Below, in pieces: positions 42,506-51,085 of a stretch of DNA of 64,000 nt (its first letter is position 1; each line of letters opens with the position of its first letter). The notes below the pieces were generated by a model that saw only the letters and a list, made by a program, of their open reading frames with translations, did no database searches and had not been told where the DNA came from. Source of the DNA: Chthonomonadaceae bacterium (lineage in GTDB: Bacteria; Armatimonadota; Fimbriimonadia; Fimbriimonadales; Fimbriimonadaceae); assembly GCA_015709495.1 (NCBI GenBank), contig CP054189.1, forward strand, positions 2,604,001-2,668,000, in the 5' to 3' direction. The position numbers were made by a program, and so were the translations under genes.

Positions 42506-44587
42506 CTACGCGGAGCTGTCCGGCTCCGCTTCTGTATTGTGCCCCGAAACCGTGGGCCTTTTGAGCGATCTGAGGGTGCTCTTGAATTCCGCGACGCCCA
42601 AAGCCAACGCTTCCGCTTGAGGGCCGTTCGGGAATCCGTAGAACGCGGACTCAAACGCCGTCGTGAGAGACTCGGCCCGCGGACGTGCGTCACCCAACAG
42701 GTCGCGCACGGCAAGGTAGTACTCCCTCGGAGTCTCGCTGGGCCTGCGGTAGCGGCGAGTAAACCGCTCGACTGCGGCAACGAACTGGCCGTAGGCTCGC
42801 GTCATGGCGTAGGAGTCTTGGCGCATGAGCCGGATCGAACTCAGCACAGCCGAGATAACGAACCATCCGCCGATCGAAGCGCCGCCCAGCATGAGCAGTG
42901 CGAGGCCCGCTTTGACCCAAGGCGACTCCATCCAAGGCGCGGCCAAGGTCGGATCGCCCACTCCGCCTCCGGGCACTTCCCTTGCGCCTTCGGTCGGGTC
43001 GAAAGGCACCCAGCCCAGCCCTTCGAAGTAAAGCTCGGCCCAGGCGTGAGCATCGGCCTCGCGCACCTCATACGCGCCGTTTCGGTCACGCCTGCCGGTC
43101 GTGGGGAAATAGCCGGTCGCGAGCCTCGCAGGAATCCCCTGGCTCCGGGCCATCAGAGCCATCGAACTAGCGAAGAGGTCGCAGTACCCCTCTCGTTCGC
43201 CCTCGAAGAGGAAGTACGACACAGGGTCGGGGCCGCTCGGCGTGGGCTCAGCGTTGAGATTGTAGACGCACCTCCGCTCGATCTCCGCCTTGAGTGCCAG
43301 GGCGCGCTCATAACTGCCCTCGATGTTCTCGCAGACCCGATCCGCAAGGGCGGCCACGTCGGATTGGATTCCCCTCGTGTCCACGTAGTTGGCCAAAAAT
43401 CGGGGCGTCGGCCTGGGTATCCCACGGTCGGTGGCTTGGGGGGAGAGCACCTTGGTTTGGCCGGTGACCCTGACCATCGGGGGCATGCCCGCGGGCACTT
43501 CGAGGGTGCCGTCGGGGTGGAGCCTCCACCGGCCTTCGGGCTTCAGCGAGACCACTTCGCCGGGCAAGGGCAGCTTGGAAAACGAAATCGTCAGCGGCTG
43601 TACGGCGAACGGTACGGTTTCGAAACTCTCCGACCGCAGGAGCTCCCTCCGAGCCGAATACGCCTCTTGATTGACGAAGTAGAACTCGTTGGCCTCCCAA
43701 TTCGTCGCCGACCAACCCGTGCCCGTGTAGCTATCGTAGGTCGAGGAGCGCAGGTACCTGGGCCGGTCGAGTTCGGCGAGCATCACTACCCGATCGGAGA
43801 GCAACCGGGGACCGGTGCCGACGCGGAGCGCGGTCGGGTTGCCGGCTGCGCCGATCCCCGAGGAGGGCGAGGCGGAGACGCTGGGGCGCGGAAGCCGCAC
43901 GACGCCCGCGACGCCTTGAAACGAGAATTGGACCACGGGCGCCCCGAAGAAACTGATCAACACCACGAGCGTCGCCGAAGCCAGCGCCCATCCGGGACCG
44001 GCGACCCACCGCCAAGGGCCTTGTCGGATCTCTTCGAGCCTCGCATACCCAGAGAGCCTCGCCCGCTGGATCATCTCCCGTTGGTGAGACCGAGCGTAAA
44101 GCACAGCCATCGAAAGCAAGAAAAAGAAGAACGCGAAGGTTGCGCCCTCGAAGTTGCTGAACGTCCCGACCAGAGCAAAGAGCGAAATGCAGGGTACCGC
44201 TTGAAACAGAAGGGTCGCGTCGCGCCAAGTGGCAAAGCTGCCGAAGAGGATCATCCACGTGAGAACCGACGCAATTCGCAGTTCAGGGGGGATTCCATCT
44301 CCGGGAAGTACGGCGTTGAGCCTATCGGGAAGCATGAGCGCCGCGAACGCTCCGAGAGCATAGAGGTACGAATCCCACGCCAACGAACTCTGGCTCTTGA
44401 GGAGAGTCTGGACGCCCAAGCTGACGACGGCCCCGACAGCCACGACAAACACGCAGAACACTGCGAGCGGCGTGTTCGCAAGCGAAAGTCCCAGCGAATA
44501 GACCGCGAGCATCGAGGCGATCGCGGAGAGGCTTGTGTCGAGCAAACCGGTGCTTGCCGACTTCAGGCTAGCGGGGTACTCCTTCAT
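42506..44587 (-). CDS. TgpA-like membrane transglutaminase-domain protein (DUF3488)
   Basis: 693 aa. About six N-terminal membrane helices (residues 20-190) form the DUF3488 part. An extracytoplasmic transglutaminase core around residues 430-500 has EGYCDLFASSMALMARSQGIPARLATGYFP (catalytic Cys), then DAHAWAELYFEGLGWVPFDPT (His and Asp). One helix near 560-580 and a C-terminal cytoplasmic DUF4129-like helix region (AYGQFVAAVERFTRRYRRPSETPREYY) complete it. It forms a triad with DUF58 and MoxR. ATGA overlaps DUF58 (44584-44587). The cellular substrate is unknown; in Pseudomonas TgpA is essential. Confidence 0.9.
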   Translation of the reverse strand: MKEYPASLKSASTGLLDTSLSAIASMLAVYSLGLSLANTPLAVFCVFVVAVGAVVSLGVQTLLKSQSSLAWDSYLYALGAFAALMLPDRLNAVLPGDGIPPELRIASVLTWMILFGSFATWRDATLLFQAVPCISLFALVGTFSNFEGATFAFFFFLLSMAVLYARSHQREMIQRARLSGYARLEEIRQGPWRWVAGPGWALASATLVVLISFFGAPVVQFSFQGVAGVVRLPRPSVSASPSSGIGAAGNPTALRVGTGPRLLSDRVVMLAELDRPRYLRSSTYDSYTGTGWSATNWEANEFYFVNQEAYSARRELLRSESFETVPFAVQPLTISFSKLPLPGEVVSLKPEGRWRLHPDGTLEVPAGMPPMVRVTGQTKVLSPQATDRGIPRPTPRFLANYVDTRGIQSDVAALADRVCENIEGSYERALALKAEIERRCVYNLNAEPTPSGPDPVSYFLFEGEREGYCDLFASSMALMARSQGIPARLATGYFPTTGRRDRNGAYEVREADAHAWAELYFEGLGWVPFDPTEGAREVPGGGVGDPTLAAPWMESPWVKAGLALLMLGGASIGGWFVISAVLSSIRLMRQDSYAMTRAYGQFVAAVERFTRRYRRPSETPREYYLAVRDLLGDARPRAESLTTAFESAFYGFPNGPQAEALALGVAEFKSTLRSLKRPTVSGHNTEAEPDSSA

Positions 44588-45819
44588 GGGGCGCCCCCGA
44601 GCGGAGCGAGCAAGATCGTCGCCCCCGCGTCGCGCAAGTCGTCGACGAAGTTCGGGTTCGTCGCCGAGCTCAGGCTCGATTTCCTCTTGGGCGGCGCGAA
44701 ACGTTCCGCATCGTAAAGGACCGCCGTAACGTCGTGGCCAGCCCTTCGAAGTTGTCCGATCGCCCCTGGCAACCCCGCGTCTTCGACAGCAACGAACACG
44801 TAAACGATGTTGTTGGGCGCGAGTTCAGGGATCGTAGAGAGGATTCGGCTCGAAAGCGGCGTCTCGTCGATCGCTTCAATCTCCGCCAACAGTCGCATAA
44901 GGTTCTGCTCGCGCTCCTGGGGAGGCTGGGTTTCGGGGTCCAACTCTCGCCCAGGAAGCTGAACGGCGACGCCCTGCCGCAGGAACTGCTTGATTGAGTA
45001 CGCCAGGTGCGAACACATTCGCTCCAGAGTCGTGTCGACGCCTTCTCCAACATCTGAGCCTCGCTCGGTTTGCAGGTAGAGGCTCACGCCGCTCTGCGAG
45101 CCGGTCTCAAACTCCTTGACCATGAGTTGGCCGGTCCTCGCCGTCGTGCGCCAGTGAACGTGCCTAAGCGCGTCGCCGGGGAAGTACTGCCTTACCCCGC
45201 GCGGCTCGATGCCATGTCCCCGCGACCTTCCATGCTCGGCCTCCGAAAAGCCCCAGCCAGCAGCCGAAGAGAAGTCGAGATCGAGCGGCAGCGGGTCCGG
45301 GAGAACGAGCATTTCGGATGGCTCGGTCTCGTATTTTCTCGACATCGTGACAAGCCCCAAGGCGTCGCTTCCGAACACGGCGAGCCGAGACCAAACGTAC
45401 CTGCCGCGACGCAACGGCTTGAACTGGTACTGCGTCGAGATGGCCTGTCCAAACGCGGGCGCAATCGGAAGGCTCGGCGAGAGGTCTTGCCACACCATTC
45501 GCTCCGGGAGAAAGTCCGACACCATGATGAGCGGCCGGCGAATCTTCCGAAGACTCCATGCGGTGAGCTCGATCGTTACTAGGTCCCTCGCCCGAACGAC
45601 GGGCGGGACGGTGCGCTCAAATCTCAGCCCCCGCACCGAGAGCCACGCCTGCAAACGCGATGCGCCGATCGTCGCGATCATCGCCGTACTCATATAGAAG
45701 AGGGCTGGAGAATTGAGCGCGACCGCGACCAACAGCAGGAACGCGGAAGCGGTCGTGAGCGCCACCGCCGCGATGTTGCTCAGGGATTCGGTCGTGGAGT
45801 TGGGCCGAGGTTTGCTCAC
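44584..45819 (-). CDS. DUF58 domain protein
   Basis: 411 aa from a GTG. Two membrane helices near the N-terminus (about residues 12-45) are followed by a beta-rich region (LTAWSLRKIRRPLIMVSDFLPERM, RRGRYVWSRLAVFGSDALGLV). Then comes the DUF58 signature GIEPRGVRQYFPGDALRHVHWRTTARTGQLMVKEFE near residue 225, and a vWA-like fold to the end. DUF58 proteins work with a MoxR AAA+ ATPase and a transglutaminase, probably in maturation of a periplasmic or envelope complex. Its GTG lies two bases after the moxR stop and its end overlaps the transglutaminase. Confidence 0.92.
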   Translation of the reverse strand: MSKPRPNSTTESLSNIAAVALTTASAFLLLVAVALNSPALFYMSTAMIATIGASRLQAWLSVRGLRFERTVPPVVRARDLVTIELTAWSLRKIRRPLIMVSDFLPERMVWQDLSPSLPIAPAFGQAISTQYQFKPLRRGRYVWSRLAVFGSDALGLVTMSRKYETEPSEMLVLPDPLPLDLDFSSAAGWGFSEAEHGRSRGHGIEPRGVRQYFPGDALRHVHWRTTARTGQLMVKEFETGSQSGVSLYLQTERGSDVGEGVDTTLERMCSHLAYSIKQFLRQGVAVQLPGRELDPETQPPQEREQNLMRLLAEIEAIDETPLSSRILSTIPELAPNNIVYVFVAVEDAGLPGAIGQLRRAGHDVTAVLYDAERFAPPKRKSSLSSATNPNFVDDLRDAGATILLAPLGGAP

Positions 45820-45820
45820 G

Positions 45821-46828
45821 TCAAGCGGTGGGACTGGGGATCGGGGCTGGCACGGAATCCAACGTTTTCATCAAAATCTGCTCGGCGTTCGTGCCCCTCG
45901 CTCGAACATCGGCGCGGGGCAGAACCCTGAGCGAGAGCACGCTGAGGGCGACCGCCTTCACGTCATCGGGCCGGACGAATTCCGATCCGCTCATCGCCGC
46001 GTGCGCCTGAGCCGCGCGCATCAGGTGGAGCGAGCCTCGCGGCGACGCCCCCATCAGAAGTTGAGGGTTCTCACGAGTGGCTCGGACGATTTGGACGATG
46101 TACTCGCGGACCGAATCATGTACGAACACCTCCCGAACGGCTGCCTGCAACTCCAAGAGGTCGTCCATCGTCAGAACCTCTTTCATGGATTCGAGCGGAT
46201 GTTCGAGTTGATGGCTGGCGAGGATCTCGATCTCGGCCTTCGTTTCTGGGTAGCCGAGAGTCAACCGCATGAAGAACCGGTCGAGTTGCGCCTCCGGCAA
46301 GGGGTAGGTGCCGGCCATCTCGACCGTGTTCTGCGTTGCGATCACAAAAAACGGGTTGGGGAGGTCACGGGTAACGCCATCCGTGGTGACCTGCCGCTCC
46401 TCCATCGCTTCGAGCAGCGCGCTTTGGGTCTTGGGAGTGGCGCGATTGATTTCGTCGACTAAGACCACGTTTGCGAAGATCGGCCCTGGGTGGAACTCGA
46501 AGCCGCCGGTCCCCTGGTTGTAAACGGTCGCGCCGGTCACGTCCGAAGGCAGCAGGTCGGGAGTGAACTGAATGCGACGAAACTCACCTCCGATGGCCCG
46601 CGCGATCGTCTTGGCCAGGGTGGTCTTGCCCACCCCAGGGATGTCTTCGATCAAGACATGCCCTCCGCAGATCAAAGCCAAGCCCGCCATCCGAACGGTC
46701 TCGGGTTTGCCGACGATCACACTTTCGATGGCCTCGGTGAGGTCCCTGACCCTATTCTGGACGGACGGAGTCCCTTTCACCGCCACCACCGCTTCCGACG
46801 AAACCGATGCCCCCACTTGCTGCTGCAA
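45821..46828 (-). CDS. MoxR-family AAA+ ATPase
   Basis: 335 aa. AAA_3 fold: the SVIVGKPETVRMAGLALICGGHVLIEDIPGVGKT region includes Walker A (GVGKTTL). RIQFTPDLLPSDVTGATVYN and VVLVDEINRATPKTQSALLEAMEERQVT (Walker B) follow, then the sensor FFVIATQNTVEMAGTYPLPEAQLDRF and the C-terminal ASPRGSLHLMRAAQAHA block. It acts as a chaperone for metal-dependent or vWA-type partner proteins, here most likely the DUF58 protein. The TTG at 46828 (GAGGGG nine bases upstream) is used since no better in-frame start precedes it; GTG at 46816 is an alternative. Confidence 0.93.
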   Translation of the reverse strand: MQQQVGASVSSEAVVAVKGTPSVQNRVRDLTEAIESVIVGKPETVRMAGLALICGGHVLIEDIPGVGKTTLAKTIARAIGGEFRRIQFTPDLLPSDVTGATVYNQGTGGFEFHPGPIFANVVLVDEINRATPKTQSALLEAMEERQVTTDGVTRDLPNPFFVIATQNTVEMAGTYPLPEAQLDRFFMRLTLGYPETKAEIEILASHQLEHPLESMKEVLTMDDLLELQAAVREVFVHDSVREYIVQIVRATRENPQLLMGASPRGSLHLMRAAQAHAAMSGSEFVRPDDVKAVALSVLSLRVLPRADVRARGTNAEQILMKTLDSVPAPIPSPTA

Positions 46829-46915
46829 AACTTCATACCCCTCTGGAAGATTTCGTCGCGCTCGAAGCGCGACACTTTCTTTGTACGCTCAATGACGCGA
46901 CAAAGGTAGCTGTTT

Positions 46916-46932
46916 TTGTATACAACCGGTTG
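46916..46932. promoter_or_regulatory. Two overlapping palindromes, candidate operator
   Basis: TTGTATACAA (46916-46925) and CAACCGGTTG (46923-46932) are both perfect and share three bases. The first is like GntR-family operators. They lie in the 200-base gap between divergent moxR and the ROK gene. An 8-bp hairpin (GTCGCGCT/AGCGCGAC, 46855-46873) also lies in this gap. Confidence 0.45.
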
Positions 46933-47028
46933 CAGGGAACCTGAGCCGACGTACGTCATTGCTGGCAATTCGGCTAGGCCCCTTTGCCTACCCGTCTACC
47001 TTCCGACTCCCATGCTACAATCGTCGCC

Positions 47029-48039
47029 GTGGCAGAGCGCTCGATCGTGGGGGTCGACTTAGGCGGGACTAACGTTCGAGCCCGCGCGTTTTCCCGGGAC
47101 GGCGCGCCCCTCAGCGATCTCGCCTCGACCTCGTCGCGAGCCACCGAAGGCCTCGATGCTGTCGCCGAAGCGATCTCCTCGGTGGTCAGGGCCTGCGCCT
47201 CGAACCTCGACGCCGCGCCGGAGCGGATTGGGATCGCCGCACCGGGCCACATCGATGGCGAAACCGGAACCGTGCGCTGGGCGCCGAACTTCGGCGTTCT
47301 GGTCGAGGGCGTTTTTCAGAACTGGATCGACGTTCCGTTGGGTGAGGCCGTAGCGACTCGACTGGGGGCGGAAGTCGTTATGGGCAACGACGCCAACCTT
47401 GCGGCCTTGGGGGAATATCGGTATGGTACGGGAAGGAATACCGCGAAGGGTCTGGTGCTCTTTACCCTCGGAACAGGAATAGGGGGAGGCGTCGTCCTCT
47501 CGCCCTCGTGCGTGCAGGGGGAGGCGAAGGGGCCGCTCGTCTTGGTAGGCGGGAACGGCGGCGGCGGCGAACTCGGGCACTTAGTCGTGCGCGAAGGCGG
47601 GCTGGATTGTTCGGCCGGAAGCTACGGCGCGGTCGAAGCCTATTGCCAGCGCGACGCCATCGTTCGCCGGGCGGTCTATGGCTTGCAGCGAGGTCGAAGG
47701 TCTTTTTTGGGCGAAGCCATAGGAAATGACCTATCGAGGGTGACTCCCAAGCTGATCGCCGAAGGGGCCGACCTTGGCGACGAACTTTGCCAAGAGGTCC
47801 TTGCCGAAGTGGGCCAAGTCTTGGGCGTCGCGATGGGGAACGCGATCAACATCTTCGCGCCAGAGGTTGTTGCGGTCGGGGGCCAGATCGCCCTCGCCGG
47901 CGAATGGATCCTCGCTTCGGCCCGGCGGGCGGCCCGAAGCGTTGCGATTCCTTCGCTTTTTGAGTTTGCTACGATCGTTCAGGCCGAACACATCGACGAC
48001 GCGGGGGTCCTCGGTGCCGCGGCTCTCGCGATGGGATAA
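47029..48039 (+). CDS. ROK-family sugar kinase (glucokinase-like), zinc motif degenerate
   Basis: 336 aa. ROK fold: phosphate-1 VGVDLGGTNVRARAF, sugar site GNDANLAALGEYRYG with the catalytic Asp, and LFTLGTGIGGGVV. ROK kinases normally carry CxCGxxGCxE after GELGH. Here it reads CSAGSYGAVE: the first Cys and the Glu stay, the second and third Cys are Ala. A 12-residue insert (SPSCVQGEAKGPLV) precedes it. The predicted role is phosphorylation of glucose or a related sugar. The start is a GTG with TACAAT seven bases upstream (47016-47021) and no Shine-Dalgarno, so leaderless. Confidence 0.9.
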   Translation: MAERSIVGVDLGGTNVRARAFSRDGAPLSDLASTSSRATEGLDAVAEAISSVVRACASNLDAAPERIGIAAPGHIDGETGTVRWAPNFGVLVEGVFQNWIDVPLGEAVATRLGAEVVMGNDANLAALGEYRYGTGRNTAKGLVLFTLGTGIGGGVVLSPSCVQGEAKGPLVLVGGNGGGGELGHLVVREGGLDCSAGSYGAVEAYCQRDAIVRRAVYGLQRGRRSFLGEAIGNDLSRVTPKLIAEGADLGDELCQEVLAEVGQVLGVAMGNAINIFAPEVVAVGGQIALAGEWILASARRAARSVAIPSLFEFATIVQAEHIDDAGVLGAAALAMG

Positions 48040-48049
48040 GGGAACTGCG

Positions 48050-48238
48050 ATGCCAGAACGATGGGTGATGCGTAAACGCAAGGTCGAAATCGAAGGAGGC
48101 CGCGCGCTCTGGTTCTATGAGTTCGAACGAACCGCGCCGACCCGCACGGACCCCCCGGCTAACGACGCTGCGTCCAAGACGGCGCCTTCCGATGGCCAAG
48201 GACAGCCCAAAGGTATGCTTGAAGATCGAACGGAGTAG
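48050..48238 (+). CDS. Small basic hypothetical protein
   Basis: 62 aa beginning MPERWVMRKRKVEIEGGRALWFYEFER, with an Ala/Pro/Asp-rich tail. It lies 10 bases after the ROK stop and 6 before the acyltransferase start, and has AAGGGA with a good 6-base gap to its ATG. Both ends fit tightly between real genes on the same strand. No family is recognised. The strong Shine-Dalgarno is the main evidence. Confidence 0.6.
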   Translation: MPERWVMRKRKVEIEGGRALWFYEFERTAPTRTDPPANDAASKTAPSDGQGQPKGMLEDRTE

Positions 48239-48244
48239 ACGGAA

Positions 48245-49468
48245 ATGACCGAAGTGATCATGCCCAAGATGGGCGACGCGATGGAAGAAGGGGTGCTCGT
48301 CGAGTGGTTGGCCGAAGACGGGCAAAAAGTGAAGTCCGGCCAGGTGATCGGCACGATCCAGACGGATAAGGCGACGCTCGAACTCGAATCCCCGGCGTCG
48401 GGGGTTTTCGGGGGCGTGCTCGTTAAGGCTGGCGCAACGGTCCCGGTCGGCATTCCCATTGCCGCGATCCTCGCCGAGGGAGAAAAGCTGCCCAAGAACT
48501 GGGGCAAGGACGCATTGACTTCTAAGGAGGCGCCTTCGCCCAAGGAGGAGGCCGCCCCGGTTCAGGCGCATTCGAGTCTTGCGGAAGCTCCGGCTGCGAA
48601 CGCCTCCACGCAGAGAGTCAAGGCCAGCCCGCTTGCAAAGAAGATCGCCGAAGAGCTCGGCGTGCCGATCGCGCTCGTCCATGGGACGGGACCAGGAGGC
48701 CGAATCGTCGAGCAGGACGTGCGGGCTGCGGCAAGCGTCGCTACGCCCGCCGGAACCCAGCTACCCGCGACTCCTTCGAAGGAAGATCGAGTGGTGTCGC
48801 TCAACCGAATTCGGAAAATCACCGCCGATCGAACCGCTCAGTCGAAGCAGCAAGTTCCCCACTTCTACGTGGGCGTCGACGTCGACGTGGAGAACCTCCT
48901 CGACCTCAAGGACCAGTTGGATGAAGAGGGGGTCGGCAAGGTTTCGGTCAACGACTTCGTGATCCGCGCGTCGGCGCTCGCCCTACGAAAAATGCCTGGG
49001 GTGAACGCCAGCTTCCAGGGGGACAGCATTCTGGAATACGGCGCGGTGAACATCGGACTGGCGGTGGCGCTGGAAGACGGACTGACGCTTCCGGTCTTGC
49101 ACAGCGCGGACTCGCTCCCGATCCGACAGATCGCCGAACGGTCGCGCGAGCTCGCGCTCAAGGCACGAGAGAACCGGCTCACCCCCGACGAGCTTTCAGG
49201 AAGCACGTTTTCGATCTCCAATATGGGCATGCTGAATGTGGACGACTTCTCAGCTATCATCAACCAACCGAACGCAGCGATTCTTGCCGTGTCCACGGCT
49301 AGCCGCAGGGTGGTGCCGTCCGATACGGAGGAGGACGCCGTCGAAATCAGGACCGTGATGAGGATCACGGGCTCGTTCGACCATCGAGTCGTCGATGGCG
49401 CGATCGGCGCGAGGTTCATGAACGTGCTGCGGGACTACCTGCAGAACCCGATCCGGCTGATCGTCTAA
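48245..49468 (+). CDS. 2-oxo acid dehydrogenase acyltransferase (E2) component
   Basis: 407 aa dihydrolipoamide acyltransferase. A single lipoyl domain with the lipoyl-lysine Lys42 in TDKATLE is followed by an Ala/Pro/Glu-rich linker (about 85-118). The E3-binding domain is SPLAKKIAEELGVPIALVHGTGPGGRIVEQDV (about 125-160), and the catalytic domain ends in the active-site SFDHRVVDGAIGARFM. It could serve pyruvate, 2-oxoglutarate or branched-chain complexes; a single lipoyl domain and E3-binding segment do not distinguish them. E1 and E3 genes are not adjacent. Its stop overlaps the convergent pseudopilin gene by 4 bases. Confidence 0.93.
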   Translation: MTEVIMPKMGDAMEEGVLVEWLAEDGQKVKSGQVIGTIQTDKATLELESPASGVFGGVLVKAGATVPVGIPIAAILAEGEKLPKNWGKDALTSKEAPSPKEEAAPVQAHSSLAEAPAANASTQRVKASPLAKKIAEELGVPIALVHGTGPGGRIVEQDVRAAASVATPAGTQLPATPSKEDRVVSLNRIRKITADRTAQSKQQVPHFYVGVDVDVENLLDLKDQLDEEGVGKVSVNDFVIRASALALRKMPGVNASFQGDSILEYGAVNIGLAVALEDGLTLPVLHSADSLPIRQIAERSRELALKARENRLTPDELSGSTFSISNMGMLNVDDFSAIINQPNAAILAVSTASRRVVPSDTEEDAVEIRTVMRITGSFDHRVVDGAIGARFMNVLRDYLQNPIRLIV

Positions 49469-50106
49469 GGTTCGTCTGGAGGCTCGGGGACGTCGGTATA
49501 GAGTTCCCAGACACCCACCGTCGGGTACCTTCGGCCTTCTTCGTCGCGCACGGCACGAAACTTGAGGTGCGCGACCTGCACGGAGTTATCCTTCCGAAGT
49601 CGGAGGAGGGTCCCCTCGAACATGAACCACGCCATGTCGCAGAAGTTGGAGAGCCCGTTGTCGTAAAGCTCGGTTTTGTTGCCGTGCATTCGGCAAACGA
49701 CCACCCCGTGGTTGGGGTCGGCCTTCTGGATCTTTGCCTTGTAGGGCTCGACGAAGTCCAGCATGGTTTCATACGATCGTTCGTTGAGGACGGGCTTGTG
49801 TTGGCACTCGTCGAACCTCGAAGCATAGCCCCCGAGGATATCGGAAGGACACGACAGCAGCCTGGTGTCGCGCAAGACGCCGCTGCCGGTGAGCGAATCG
49901 AGGTTGAGGGGCATGCCGCCGGCGGTCTCCTCGTACATCGAGATCGCCATCCCCACTTGCCGGAGTTGGGACGTGCATACGGCGCGCTTTGAAGCGCTTC
50001 TCGCCGAGGTCATGATGGGAAAGATCAAGGAAGCCAGGAGGGCGACGATGGCGACGACGAGGAGCACCTCGACGAGAGTGAACCCGGCCTCGCGGCGGAG
50101 CTTCAT
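49465..50106 (-). CDS. Prepilin-type secreted protein (GspG-like)
   Basis: 213 aa from ATG at 50106. Leader KLRREAG then FTLVEVLLVVAIVALLASLIFP: a full prepilin signal with Phe+1 and Glu5. The mature region contains ISMYEETAGGMPLNLDSL and RLLSCPSDILGGYASRFDEC, resembling the pseudopilins with a C-x(n)-DxxG pattern common outside Proteobacteria. It is part of a second small group, probably processed by the same prepilin peptidase as the main cluster. It overlaps the next upstream gene by ATGA (50103-50106). Confidence 0.85.
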   Translation of the reverse strand: MKLRREAGFTLVEVLLVVAIVALLASLIFPIMTSARSASKRAVCTSQLRQVGMAISMYEETAGGMPLNLDSLTGSGVLRDTRLLSCPSDILGGYASRFDECQHKPVLNERSYETMLDFVEPYKAKIQKADPNHGVVVCRMHGNKTELYDNGLSNFCDMAWFMFEGTLLRLRKDNSVQVAHLKFRAVRDEEGRRYPTVGVWELYTDVPEPPDEP

Positions 50107-50480
50107 TGCGTCCCCAGTTCGGCGAGCCACCGGGCGATCTCCCGCCCTAGCCCCGCGATAAAGAGGCTCAGCCCCGCCAGCGCGGCAAAGCTCAGCGACG
50201 CGCTCACGGATCCCGATCCCCAAGGCAGATAAGCGATCGTCACGACCTGGAGTGCCCCGAGACCCCAGTGCGCGGCGAACCCAGCCCAGGCGGCTTTGCG
50301 AAACGCCCCCTTTCGCAGCAGCGCGGCGATTGGTACCGCAACGACAAGGCAAATGCCCACGACGATCGCTTCGAGCATCAGTTCGAGTCGGGCGCCGACG
50401 ATCGGCCTTGCCGCGAGCGTAAAGAGCACCCGCATGCCGAGGCCGACAAGGGAGGCTGCGATCAGCCCCCCGGCGGCCAT
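50103..50480 (-). CDS. Hypothetical four-helix membrane protein
   Basis: About 125 aa with roughly four membrane helices (MAAGGLIAASLVGLGM; LMLEAIVVGICLVVAVPIAALL; AGFAAHWGLGALQVVTIAYL; SLSFAALAGLSLFIAGL). No family is recognised. The start is uncertain: ATG at 50480 (used here) or upstream GTG/TTG codons as far as 50549, which would overlap the Cys-rich gene. Coupling to the pseudopilin suggests a role in the same secretion or display group. Confidence 0.6.
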   Translation of the reverse strand: MAAGGLIAASLVGLGMRVLFTLAARPIVGARLELMLEAIVVGICLVVAVPIAALLRKGAFRKAAWAGFAAHWGLGALQVVTIAYLPWGSGSVSASLSFAALAGLSLFIAGLGREIARWLAELGTQ

Positions 50481-50494
50481 CAATATCCGGCCCG

Positions 50495-50971
50495 CTAGGG
50501 GCAACTCGGCGCTTCTATGCAATTGAAGTCCGCTGTTTCGTCCGTACACGGAGGTTCGTCCTCGGAGTTATTGCAGCAGCCATGCTGAGTCCAGTTACCG
50601 CAACAGACTCCCCGTTTGTTGTTGGGACACTGGTAGATACGGTGGTTCCGCTCCCAGTTGAAGTTGTCGAAGCCAGGGCCAAGGAAACATTCCACGTTCG
50701 GCGGCCGAATCTTGCAGAACATCTGCGTCGCGCTCTGGATGAGGGTGCAGCCAGTGCAGGGAGCGACCGTCGGCCCCAGCGGGCGGAATTGCTCGGCTTG
50801 AAGAGCCAAAGCCATCTGCTCCGCGGAGGCGGGGCGGCCTCCCAACTTCGAACACCCGGCGCCCTCGACCGGGGATCGGGCCGTTTCGTTCGCAACGTAA
50901 CTCCCCCAAGCCAACACGTTGAGAACCAACAGCCCGATCAAGGACAGCCCTAGAACCTGAATCCGATTCAT
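50495..50971 (-). CDS. Cysteine-rich exported hypothetical protein
   Basis: 158 aa from ATG at 50971 (GGAGG seven bases before it; a closer ATG at 50977 is less well placed). The N-terminal hydrophobic helix (QVLGLSLIGLLVLNVLAW) is a signal or anchor. The mature part has 13 Cys, mostly as CC pairs or CxxC (CTGC, CCGN, CCNN), suggesting disulphides or metal binding outside the cytoplasm. No family is recognised. An ATAA-loop hairpin at 50989-51004 lies just upstream, in its leader. Confidence 0.7.
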   Translation of the reverse strand: MNRIQVLGLSLIGLLVLNVLAWGSYVANETARSPVEGAGCSKLGGRPASAEQMALALQAEQFRPLGPTVAPCTGCTLIQSATQMFCKIRPPNVECFLGPGFDNFNWERNHRIYQCPNNKRGVCCGNWTQHGCCNNSEDEPPCTDETADFNCIEAPSCP

Positions 50972-51085
50972 GCGCATTCCTCCAACCTACGGCATTATTG
51001 CCGTGGTTCTCCTATCATAGCGGAAGATTTGTCAAACCTTGACTCCAAAGTTTGAACCACCTCCCAATCGGAGGCACTTTTTGAA

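Noticed and set aside
42362-44716. A 784-codon plus-strand frame opposite the transglutaminase and holA genes
   Set aside because: It has an Arg/His/Glu-rich composition typical of antisense shadows in high-GC genomes, while the minus strand encodes clear TgpA-like and HolA proteins.
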